DNA of 9,486 nucleotides from Methanosarcinales archaeon. Lineage in GTDB: Archaea; Halobacteriota; Syntropharchaeia; Alkanophagales; Methanospirareceae. The stretch spans positions 1 through 9,486 of the forward strand of contig JAENXH010000036.1 in assembly GCA_016649585.1 (NCBI GenBank). Reading direction: 5' to 3'. The notes beneath the pieces are model-generated. The model saw only the letters and a list, made by a program, of their open reading frames with translations. It searched no databases and had not been told where the DNA came from. Positions 1 through 5,692 of the stretch are shown here, piece by piece. Numbering within the stretch: the stretch's first letter is position 1; each line of letters begins with the position of its first letter. The translations under genes were made by a program, and so were the position numbers.

Positions 1-284
1 ACAAGTGCATAGGCTGCGGATATTGCGGTTGGGCATGCCCATTTGGCGCGCCACAGTATCCACATGACCTGCATGGTGCGGCCGCGGAATACGAGGGGAT
101 AATGGACAAGTGCACGTTATGCGTGACGCCTTTCGTGCCGGGAGCCACACAGAAATCGCCACAGCCGAAGTGTGCACAGTTCTGCGCGACAAAGTGCCGT
201 CTCGGAGGAGATATAAACGAGATATTGCCACAGTATAGAGAAGCGAAGGCTCGGAACATAATGGCCTGGCAAGAGCGGGTGTAA
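1..284 (+). CDS. dmsB: DmsB-like iron-sulfur subunit of a molybdopterin oxidoreductase, C-terminal part (5' end outside window)
   Basis: The frame is open from base 3 to a TAA at 282-284 and gives 93 residues. Seen: a CxxCxxCxxxCP cluster motif (KCIGCGYCGWACPFGAP) directly at the left edge, then CTLC about 30 residues later, then CAQFCATKC near the end. This order matches the last part of DmsB/NrfC/PsrB electron-transfer subunits, where two ferredoxin-like halves bind four [4Fe-4S] clusters and pass electrons between a quinol-oxidising membrane anchor and a molybdenum catalytic subunit. Two departures from the family are visible: the usual Pro after the last Cys is Ala, and an extra Cys follows three residues on. 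The gene ends 17 bases before the DmsC-like anchor gene, so the two are probably co-transcribed. The catalytic subunit is expected to the left. The true substrate cannot be told from this fragment. Confidence 0.85.
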   Translation, partial: KCIGCGYCGWACPFGAPQYPHDLHGAAAEYEGIMDKCTLCVTPFVPGATQKSPQPKCAQFCATKCRLGGDINEILPQYREAKARNIMAWQERV

Positions 285-301
285 AGGAGGGATAGGTAAC
301 A

Positions 302-1300
302 ATGAGTAGTGCAGTTACAGCATACGTGGTCTTCACGGTGTTCACTCAGATGTCAGTGGGTGCGTTGATAGCAATGCTTATCGCCGACTTCCTTGCAAAG
401 AGTAAAGAGGATGCGAAGTTCTTTGAGACTGGGGCATGGATCTGTGTCCCGGTTGCCGCTATCGGCTTGATTGGTATACTTTCACACGAGGCACGACCGA
501 TCTTAGCGATGATAACGATGACTAAAAACGTGAGTTCATCATTGCTGAGTCAAGAAGTACTGTTGCTTACGATTTTTGTCATCTTGGCAGTGGTGTATAC
601 CGCGATGTGGCTCTTAGAGCCGGAATACGGTAGTCTCAAAGGATTCCCAGTGATACCTGCGATAGTAGGGAAGCTAATGCCACTCAGGAAGCCTGTTGGA
701 GTCTTAGCTGCGGTGGTGGGACTTGTGTTCCCCTATATAAGTGCGGCTGCATACATGATATACACACTCCCCTCTTTGAATCATCCAACGACAATACTGT
801 TCTTCTATGTTACCGCTCTGCTTGCAGGCGTAACGGCAGTAGCAGCAGTTCTTTCAGTGAAATACGTGATGAAAAAAGAGGGAGACGAGCCTTTAGCACA
901 GATGCTCTGGATTACGATGGGAACCGCGCTTGTGATGATCATCGTGCTTGCCGTAGGACTTTTTCTGAATACCGGCATGTTAGAAGTCGCGGAGACAGAA
1001 TATGCACAAGTTGCGCAACAGGAAACGCTAACAAGCATGTTGTCTGGCGAATACTCTACGCTATACATGGCACGATGGGTAATAGGCGTTGGGCTGGCTC
1101 TCTTATGCACCATAGCACTTGCATTGCCACTGAAGAATAAGAGCATGGCAACAGCTTCGATGATAGCAATTGTTCTGTTTATCGTCGTGTTCATCGGCGA
1201 GATAATGGGACGAACAGTACTGTTTGGTACGAACGTGCCCCTTGGCGAGCTCATGCCAAATATAGAGACATTCTATACCGCACTTGGACCTACGATATAA
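302..1300 (+). CDS. dmsC: DmsC-like membrane anchor of a DMSO-reductase-type enzyme
   Basis: A 332-residue, very hydrophobic protein with about eight predicted membrane helices (roughly residues 8-30, 43-62, 84-104, 132-154, 163-186, 200-222, 254-275 and 281-302). The N-terminal FTVFTQMSVGA and the C-terminal GEIMGRTVLFG resemble the matching places in E. coli DmsC (FTVFGQCVAGG and GELIGRGVFYG), which makes the DmsC anchor family the best call. NrfD/PsrC-type anchors are the alternative. DmsC proteins sit in the membrane, oxidise the lipid quinol (menaquinol or, in some archaea, methanophenazine) and hold the B and A subunits. The start is supported by AAGGAGG at 284-290, 11 bases before the ATG. 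It directly follows the DmsB-like gene and is the last gene of its operon, since a hairpin terminator comes 16 bases after the stop. The length is slightly above the bacterial DmsC (about 287 residues). Confidence 0.8.
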   Translation: MSSAVTAYVVFTVFTQMSVGALIAMLIADFLAKSKEDAKFFETGAWICVPVAAIGLIGILSHEARPILAMITMTKNVSSSLLSQEVLLLTIFVILAVVYTAMWLLEPEYGSLKGFPVIPAIVGKLMPLRKPVGVLAAVVGLVFPYISAAAYMIYTLPSLNHPTTILFFYVTALLAGVTAVAAVLSVKYVMKKEGDEPLAQMLWITMGTALVMIIVLAVGLFLNTGMLEVAETEYAQVAQQETLTSMLSGEYSTLYMARWVIGVGLALLCTIALALPLKNKSMATASMIAIVLFIVVFIGEIMGRTVLFGTNVPLGELMPNIETFYTALGPTI

Positions 1301-1316
1301 TAGACAAAAAACAAAT

Positions 1317-1359
1317 GGTTGTGGTTTGAAAAATCCACAACCCACTATTTCTTTTTTTA
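1317..1359. terminator. Bidirectional hairpin terminator between convergent genes
   Basis: GGTTGTGG (1317-1324) and its exact complement CCACAACC (1335-1342) form an 8-bp stem around a 10-base loop. On the plus strand the stem is followed by a T-rich run (1348-1364). On the minus strand it is followed by the complement of 1302-1314, also T-rich. The hairpin sits between the stops of the convergent dmsC and decarboxylase genes and can serve both. Confidence 0.75.
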
Positions 1360-1376
1360 TTTTCACCACGAGTAAT

Positions 1377-1823
1377 TTATGGTTTTGAGTTAAGAGAAGC
1401 TATAACTGTTTTCCGGCATTTAACGCGGGCACCTTCTTCCACCAGTATCCCGAACCCGCGGGGGATGCTTATATCCACACGAGAGCCAAAACAAATCTTA
1501 CCTATCCGTTCACCTTTCCTTATTTCCTGCCCTTCTTCAACTTCGCAGATTATTTTTCGTGTAAAAAATCCCGCTATTTGCACTACCGTTATATCGCCAT
1601 ATTCTGTGCTCAGTTCTATGGTATTTTTCGTGTTGAAATCGCTGCTGCGGAAGAAAGCTGGCTTAAACAAGCCCTTTTCAGGTGTTATTTTTTTCACCAC
1701 GCCGTCTAATGGCGCGGTAGTGATATGCACATTATGAAGATGCATAAATATGGTGATCGTTCTGCTTTCTTCTCCGATTCTTAATATTTTCCCGCTTGCC
1801 GGTGAGAGCATGTGTTCGTTCAT
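1377..1823 (-). CDS. asd: Archaetidylserine/phosphatidylserine decarboxylase homologue, short form
   Basis: A 148-residue protein of the short PSD/Asd family. Family members cut themselves at a Gly-Ser bond to make a pyruvoyl group and decarboxylate serine phospholipids to ethanolamine lipids. Seen: LSPASGKI at residues 6-13, NVHITTAPLDGVV at 31-43 carrying the conserved His33, and CFGSRVDISIP at 111-121, where Gly113-Ser114 is the expected cleavage and pyruvoyl site. Odd: the motif that is normally PADG reads PASG, so the Asp of the self-cleavage Asp-His-Ser triad (D90 in E. coli Psd) is Ser10 here. The protein also lacks the N-terminal hydrophobic anchor of roughly 50-70 residues found in most archaeal relatives. 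The start at 1823 is preferred over an upstream ATG at 1856, because AGGAG stands eight bases before it and the upstream choice would overlap pcm. The gene lies 13 bases after pcm and ends at a shared terminator. Family call is firm; activity is uncertain. Confidence 0.8.
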   Translation of the reverse strand: MNEHMLSPASGKILRIGEESRTITIFMHLHNVHITTAPLDGVVKKITPEKGLFKPAFFRSSDFNTKNTIELSTEYGDITVVQIAGFFTRKIICEVEEGQEIRKGERIGKICFGSRVDISIPRGFGILVEEGARVKCRKTVIASLNSKP

Positions 1824-1830
1824 GTGATTA

Positions 1831-1835
1831 CTCCT
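1831..1835 (-). promoter_or_regulatory. Ribosome binding site that decides the decarboxylase start
   Basis: On the minus strand AGGAG lies right after the pcm TAA stop (1837-1839) and eight bases before the ATG at 1823. This favours start 1823 over the in-frame ATG at 1856 inside the pcm coding region. The stop-RBS-start arrangement suggests translational coupling with pcm. Confidence 0.7.
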
Positions 1836-1836
1836 G

Positions 1837-2490
1837 TTAATCCGTTTTGAAACCATATCTACCTAACAAAGGCACGAAAACAACATCGCATTTTCGTTCC
1901 CACGCTACTCCGTTTTTCTTCTCCACCAAATACAACACTTGCTGGTATCTCCCGATAGGTATAACCATTTTTCCACCGATTTTCAACTGCTCAAGTAACG
2001 GCGGCGGCACATCAGGAGCAGCGCAGGTCACACTTATTTTGTCGTATGGCGCATGTTCAGACAGCCCAAGGGTTCCATCACCGGGTATCACTGTCACATT
2101 CTTATATCCTGCATGCTTCAAGTTCTCCTTCGAAAACTCAACCAGCCACTTGATCCTTTCTACGGAATAGACATGCCCTTCATTGCCAATTATCTCAGCA
2201 ATAACCGCGGCATGGTACCCGGACCCAGCGCCAATTTCAAGCACTTTGTCGCCCTTTTTAAGCTCTAAGTAATCACACATCATCGCAACCATATGTGGTG
2301 CGCTTATCGTTTGTCCTTCTCCGATAGGCAACGGATAATCGCCGTATGCCTGGTCAATGATAGGAGGAGGTACAAAAAGGTGCCTTTTGACACGCGTCAT
2401 TGCTTTTAAAACACCTTCACTTACACCTTGTCTCTGGAGAAGTTCAACCAGCCGCTTCCTCTCTTCCTCGTATCCTCGCACCTCTTCCAT
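1837..2490 (-). CDS. pcm: Protein-L-isoaspartate O-methyltransferase
   Basis: A 217-residue SAM-dependent methyltransferase that starts repair of isoaspartyl residues in aged proteins by methylating them. Seen in order: a helical N-terminal part (1-40), the PIMT signature PIGEGQTISAPHMVA at 55-69, SAM-binding motif I VLEIGAGSGYHAA at 83-95, an acidic strand end SVERI (109-113), a PGDGT motif II region at 136-140, and a closing strand region ending VPLLGRYGF (206-214). Length matches the usual 210-230. The start ATG has only a weak ribosome site, but an AT-rich TATA-like box lies at 2501-2520, about 11-30 bases before the ATG, so the message may be leaderless. The decarboxylase gene follows closely and is probably co-transcribed. 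Confidence 0.95.
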   Translation of the reverse strand: MEEVRGYEEERKRLVELLQRQGVSEGVLKAMTRVKRHLFVPPPIIDQAYGDYPLPIGEGQTISAPHMVAMMCDYLELKKGDKVLEIGAGSGYHAAVIAEIIGNEGHVYSVERIKWLVEFSKENLKHAGYKNVTVIPGDGTLGLSEHAPYDKISVTCAAPDVPPPLLEQLKIGGKMVIPIGRYQQVLYLVEKKNGVAWERKCDVVFVPLLGRYGFKTD

Positions 2491-2500
2491 CTTTCAGTTA

Positions 2501-2520
2501 GATAAATATTAATTAAAAAT
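2501..2520 (-). promoter_or_regulatory. TATA-like box for pcm, leaderless arrangement
   Basis: The minus strand reads TTTTTAATTAATATTTATC here. Its centre is about 20-25 bases before the pcm ATG at 2490, which would place transcription start at or next to the start codon. No good Shine-Dalgarno stands before pcm, in keeping with a leaderless message. This is inference from composition and spacing only. Confidence 0.45.
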
Positions 2521-2596
2521 TATGACTTATGAATTTTGCTACACAGACGATTCTTAGGGATTTGCTCGCTGTAATTCGCAGGTATTCACCATCACC

Positions 2597-3124
2597 TCAC
2601 CATTCTTCCTCAGCTCTCCGCTTCCTCTCCAAGAGACCATATACCGAGCTATGATGAGAACCATGTATCAGCATCGCTATTGCTTCATGCGCGGCTCTTA
2701 TCTGATGTGCATAGCCAATCAAGCTTATAGTCTTCCCGTAAACTGAGATTTTAACGTCTGCCAGGTTCTCTATTGTCCGTCTCGTTTTTCCATTTCGCCC
2801 TATTACACGCCCTTTCACCCGGTTTAAGGTCTTTGGAGAGAGATGAGAGAGCGAAATGACTTCAAAGATGAGTAAATCGTCATCAAGTAGTTTAAAAGCA
2901 CTTTCTGGAGAAAAACCCCTACCAATCGCCTTTACCACCTCAGCCACGCGTAGCGTTTTTACTGGGTCTCCGCCCTCTATGCCTTCTATACGCACTTCTC
3001 CTTCAGTACTATCTACGGTTATCGTACTCTCCGATTTCTTCTCTATATCGTCTTTTACGAATCCATTATGGCCGATAAGTACCCCTACTCTATCATGAGG
3101 AATCTTAACGTGCTGGGTCATCAT
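2597..3124 (-). CDS. Dim2/Pno1-type KH domain protein (small-subunit ribosome assembly)
   Basis: A 175-residue protein with two KH RNA-binding domains. KH1 covers about residues 3-70 with GxxG as GHNG (18-21). KH2 covers about 85-155 with VIGRNGKTRRTIE at 107-119, whose GxxG is GRNG (109-112). The tail GSHHSSVYGLLERKRR (155-170) is the conserved end of archaeal Dim2 proteins. Eukaryotic Dim2/Pno1 binds near the 3' end of small-subunit rRNA and works with the Nob1 nuclease and the Rio kinases. The archaeal protein is thought to do likewise. Its position just downstream of RIO1 and aIF1A supports that role. The start is supported by AAGGAG at 3135-3140, 10 bases before the first of two tandem ATG codons; the second (3121) is possible. 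Length fits the family. Confidence 0.9.
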   Translation of the reverse strand: MMTQHVKIPHDRVGVLIGHNGFVKDDIEKKSESTITVDSTEGEVRIEGIEGGDPVKTLRVAEVVKAIGRGFSPESAFKLLDDDLLIFEVISLSHLSPKTLNRVKGRVIGRNGKTRRTIENLADVKISVYGKTISLIGYAHQIRAAHEAIAMLIHGSHHSSVYGLLERKRRAEEEW

Positions 3125-3163
3125 TTGTTCATCGCTCCTTAATTACTGATTGCTCAGATCGTA

Positions 3164-3198
3164 CGTATTAATCATTTTACCAATCTTCGTATCTTAAA
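3164..3198 (-). promoter_or_regulatory. Possible internal promoter for the KH gene
   Basis: The 131-base gap between RIO1 and the KH gene holds two TATA-like stretches on the minus strand: TTTAAGATA (3190-3198) and TGATTAATACG (3164-3174). The second lies about 40-50 bases before the ATG, giving a short leader that would include AAGGAG. I see no hairpin or T-run terminator after RIO1 in the gap, so the KH gene could be read both from upstream and from here. Confidence 0.3.
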
Positions 3199-3255
3199 CT
3201 TTGCTCTGTGACATTTACTAATTAATCCGTCATGGCGGGTTACTTTGTAGCTCTT

Positions 3256-4104
3256 TTAGCCCTTCACCATCCGCATTATTTCATCTTCTGAGTAATTTAG
3301 ACCAAGTTTGTTGAAGTATATAACGATATTTTTCACGTCCCTCAGGAGAAACTTATCGGCATGAGGGTGGTATAAAAGCAGGGATTGCCCCATATCTATT
3401 AATACTGGCTCTATTTCAATTTCTGCACTATTGTTTGCGGTAGTTTCAAATTCACGCTCCACATAGCCTTTCATCACGATGTTGTACTCACTGAGATCTG
3501 CATGCACCAGCTTTCCTTTCTCATACAAGGTTTTTACAGCGGAAATGATACGCAGAAAGAGCTCTTCAGGTTCAAAATCATCTTTGAGGATGTCTACAGG
3601 AATGTCCTTCAATCGTGGAGCTGCTATCCCTTCTTTTCCTATAAACTCCATTATCAGCACGTTTTTATCGCAGACAATCGGCTGGGGAACCCGAACACCG
3701 GCATCAAAAGCACGGTTGAGATTCTTGAACTCCTTACGAGCCCATGCAAATATGATGCTCCTGTGATCTTTCTTTATATTTTTAAATCGTGGGTCGCCAA
3801 TAATATAATCAAGCATGGCATTGAAGTTGGCGGTGCTTATTTTATACATCTTTATCGCCAGTTCCTCTTCTTCAGCGCCTAACGCATGAAAGATAACAGC
3901 TTCCTTGCCCCTACTTATAGGGCCACCCAACGCGGTTATTATCCCTTTATTTGAGAACTTATACAGCGTTTCCAACGTAGGGATGTCGAAGACGTATTGC
4001 TCTGTTTTACGATCACGATAATCCTTCTTCCTGCGCTTACCTTTGGGTAATTGCCGTTCGCTCACCCACTTCTCTATTTCAAATAGCCCTTCTTTCTCAG
4101 CCAT
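3256..4104 (-). CDS. rio1: RIO1-type atypical serine kinase/ATPase
   Basis: A 282-residue RIO1 kinase, a factor in small ribosomal subunit maturation. Seen: the nucleotide loop ISRGKEAVIFHA (63-74), the ATP-binding Lys in AIKMYK (83-88), hinge MEFIG (152-156), catalytic loop LVHADLSEYN (199-208) with Asp203 and Asn208, and the metal-binding LIDMGQS (235-241) with Asp237. All key residues are present. RIO1 rather than RIO2 is indicated by the RGKEA loop, the IDMGQ motif and the lack of the RIO2 winged-helix N-terminus. Odd: a polar segment at about 214-232 between the catalytic loop and IDMGQ is some 17 residues longer than I recall for Archaeoglobus Rio1, which has only a short turn there. 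The N-terminus is basic. The start overlaps the aIF1A end by 31 bases, with no clear ribosome site, so it may depend on translation of the gene before it. Confidence 0.93.
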   Translation of the reverse strand: MAEKEGLFEIEKWVSERQLPKGKRRKKDYRDRKTEQYVFDIPTLETLYKFSNKGIITALGGPISRGKEAVIFHALGAEEEELAIKMYKISTANFNAMLDYIIGDPRFKNIKKDHRSIIFAWARKEFKNLNRAFDAGVRVPQPIVCDKNVLIMEFIGKEGIAAPRLKDIPVDILKDDFEPEELFLRIISAVKTLYEKGKLVHADLSEYNIVMKGYVEREFETTANNSAEIEIEPVLIDMGQSLLLYHPHADKFLLRDVKNIVIYFNKLGLNYSEDEIMRMVKG

Positions 4105-4373
4105 TCTACTTGTGGTCGCTTATATCGGTAGACAACCTCGCCCTTTTCATCCTGAAAGTCCCAGGGAACAACTATTACCACATCACCGACGGCAACCCAT
4201 TGCCTCCGCTTCAACCTACCAGGGATTCGCCCCATTCGTTCAACTCCATCTAGGCACTGGACTATTACTCGTCGCCCTCCTAACATCTTATCTACTATCC
4301 CCAACACTTCTCTCTTCCTTTTCTGCGGAATACGCACGCGTATTACTTCTTCCGGTTCTCCTGGTTTATTCAA
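4074..4373 (-). CDS. eif1A: Translation initiation factor aIF1A
   Basis: A 99-residue archaeal eIF1A, an OB-fold factor that binds the small-subunit A site and helps initiator tRNA selection. Seen: VIRVRIP (10-16), the OB-fold core RVIVQCLDGVERMGRIPG (35-52), WVAVGDVVIVVPWDFQ (59-74) and the family ending PQVEWLRKKGYL (87-98). The start is TTG at 4373, chosen because GAGGAG stands six bases upstream and no ATG or GTG lies between it and the in-frame TAA at 4446-4448. Oddly, the upstream in-frame codons encode a basic stretch (GKNLRKGKIRK) much like the tail at the front of many aIF1A/eIF1A proteins, although no usual start codon serves it. It is the first gene of the minus-strand run and overlaps RIO1. 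Confidence 0.93.
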   Translation of the reverse strand: MNKPGEPEEVIRVRIPQKRKREVLGIVDKMLGGRRVIVQCLDGVERMGRIPGRLKRRQWVAVGDVVIVVPWDFQDEKGEVVYRYKRPQVEWLRKKGYLK

Positions 4374-4378
4374 CTTTC

Positions 4379-4385
4379 TCTCCTC
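4379..4385 (-). promoter_or_regulatory. Ribosome binding site for the TTG start of aIF1A
   Basis: The minus strand has GAGGAGA here, about five to six bases before the TTG at 4371-4373. It is the main reason for accepting a TTG start. The same bases also read as Glu-Glu codons in frame, so the match is not independent of a possible longer coding region. Confidence 0.55.
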
Positions 4386-4453
4386 TTCGGCTCGCCCGGC
4401 GACTTTTCTTATTTTACCCTTTCTCAGGTTTTTTCCCCAACGCCTTTACGAAA

Positions 4454-4463
4454 CTTTTAAATT
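4454..4463 (-). promoter_or_regulatory. TATA-like box for the aIF1A-RIO1 run
   Basis: The minus strand reads AATTTAAAAG, close to the archaeal box A pattern. Transcription would begin near 4430, leaving a leader of about 55 bases with the GAGGAG site. It lies in the shared 193-base gap between aIF1A and arvA. Confidence 0.45.
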
Positions 4464-4490
4464 GAATGTGAGTGTTATGAAAAGCAAAGA

Positions 4491-4505
4491 GATATAGTAA
4501 TATTA
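4491..4505 (+). promoter_or_regulatory. TATA-like box for the arvABC operon
   Basis: The plus strand has GATATAGTAATATTA here. Transcription would begin near 4520-4525 and give a 40-50 base leader containing AAGGAAGG (4551-4558) before the arvA ATG. It is back to back with the aIF1A box, 30 bases apart, so the two operons may share control. Confidence 0.4.
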
Positions 4506-4566
4506 AGTTTACGCGTATCTTCGAGTAAAAAGTACTATGGTATAGAGAAGAAGGAAGGTAGAAGAG

Positions 4567-5295
4567 ATGAAGTTGAGGAAAAGGAGGAAGGGCATTTTAT
4601 CACGGCTGCTAAGAGCTTTGTTTTTCAGGAAGGTACCGGCAAAGATAGGCATCTACGGGCCGCCGAATGCAGGGAAGACCACGTTGGCAAATACCATAAT
4701 CCATACGTTCGTGGATGAGAACGAGGATATTGGAGTTTCCACAGAGGTTCCTCACGAGACGCGACGAGCGGTCAGAAAGGAGGGGGTACTCATAGACTTG
4801 AAATCGAAGTCCGTGCAGAACCCGTACCTTAACGTAAGCCCGGACTCAAACGTAACATCAACCGCAGAGCAAAAGCCACGAGAAGGGAAATCAAAATTGA
4901 AGCTTGATATCGTTGATACGCCGGGATTAGCGACGAAGATAGATTTTCACGATTTTATGGCTTTTGGGTTAGAAGAGAAGGAAGCGAAAAAGAGGGCAAA
5001 AGAGGCGACGGAAGGCGTTATAGAGGCGATAAAATGGCTCGACGATATTGATGGCGTTCTGCTCTTGATGGATGCGACCGAAGATCCGTATACGCAAACG
5101 AACATTGTGATCATCGGTAATTTAGAAGCGCGGAGCATCCCGATGATCGTTGTTGCGAATAAAATGGACCTCGCGGAGGCGGCACCACAGAGGATAGCAG
5201 ATGCGTTTCCTCAGCACACGGTCATACCCATATCGGCATTAAAAGGAGAGAATATGGGTGAGTTGTATATGGAAATGGCGAGGAGGTTCAGGTGA
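4567..5295 (+). CDS. arvA: ArvA (OapA) family Era/Ras-like small GTPase, vesicle operon
   Basis: A 242-residue P-loop GTPase with all five G motifs: G1 GPPNAGKT (31-38), a G2 region PHETRR (62-67), G3 DTPG (117-120), G4 NKMD (198-201) and G5 SAL (223-225). The family signature KEATEGVIEAIKWLDDID (145-162) followed by MDATEDPYTQ (168-177) marks the archaeal Era-like proteins that precede DUF2073 and a zinc-ribbon gene. In Haloferax volcanii this GTPase is reported to drive extracellular vesicle formation (ArvA). Residues 1-22 are strongly basic with a hydrophobic face (GILSRLLRALFF at 9-20), which could touch the membrane. A Ser/Asn-rich loop at about 79-110, between G2 and G3, looks like an insertion. 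The start is preceded by AAGGAAGG at 4551-4558. First gene of a three-gene operon. Family call is firm; the vesicle role in this organism is inferred. Confidence 0.88.
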   Translation: MKLRKRRKGILSRLLRALFFRKVPAKIGIYGPPNAGKTTLANTIIHTFVDENEDIGVSTEVPHETRRAVRKEGVLIDLKSKSVQNPYLNVSPDSNVTSTAEQKPREGKSKLKLDIVDTPGLATKIDFHDFMAFGLEEKEAKKRAKEATEGVIEAIKWLDDIDGVLLLMDATEDPYTQTNIVIIGNLEARSIPMIVVANKMDLAEAAPQRIADAFPQHTVIPISALKGENMGELYMEMARRFR

Positions 5296-5331
5296 AATGG
5301 ACGGTTTTGAGCTAATGGGGGAAGTTAAACG

Positions 5332-5664
5332 ATGGAAATAAAGATGGATCTGATATCTGAAGATAAAATAAATTCGATGGGCTCGACGGAGAAGCTGAGA
5401 TTTATACTGGATGGCGTGAAGTCTGGTAATATAGTGATATTAGAGGGCGGTCTGACATCGGAAGAGCAGATGAAGCTCATAGAACTCACCATGACGGAGG
5501 TAAGCGACGATTTCCCTGGCATAGAGATAAGTGGCTATCAGGCAAAGCGGAGTTTTTTTAATCTGAGGAGAAAGCCGCGACTCACCGTGATCGGGCCTGC
5601 GAAGGTGATGCGCACGATAAAGAAGGATAAGGACTTGATAAGCGCAGTCGTTTCTGCGGTCTGA
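5332..5664 (+). CDS. arvB: ArvB (OapB) family protein, DUF2073
   Basis: A 110-residue soluble protein. The segment KLRFILDGVKSGNIVILEGG (21-40) and the following acidic helix LTSEEQMKLIELTM (41-54) are the family hallmark of DUF2073. A basic strand region near 70-90 (YQAKRSFFNLRRKPRLTVIG) follows, then the C-terminal KVMRTIKKDKDLISAVV (91-107). No membrane segment is visible. It begins 36 bases after arvA and has a purine-rich GGGGGAAG at 5317-5324, seven bases before the ATG. The conserved order arvA-arvB-arvC suggests it works with the GTPase in vesicle formation, but its molecular role is not known to me. Length matches relatives. Confidence 0.88.
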   Translation: MEIKMDLISEDKINSMGSTEKLRFILDGVKSGNIVILEGGLTSEEQMKLIELTMTEVSDDFPGIEISGYQAKRSFFNLRRKPRLTVIGPAKVMRTIKKDKDLISAVVSAV

Positions 5665-5692
5665 TCTAAGTAATTAAGATAAAAAAAAGAAG

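Noticed and set aside
805..1254. A 149-codon minus-strand ORF opposite dmsC
   Set aside because: It is the antisense of a convincing eight-helix membrane protein, with Ser/Ala/Thr-rich composition typical of a shadow frame.
4043..4465. A 140-codon plus-strand ORF across aIF1A and the RIO1 start
   Set aside because: It lies fully antisense to aIF1A, which is certain, and has shadow-frame composition (Ser, Leu and Pro-rich).
5297..5341. A 14-codon ORF between arvA and arvB overlapping the arvB start
   Set aside because: It is too short to judge and lacks its own ribosome site; chance occurrence is likely.
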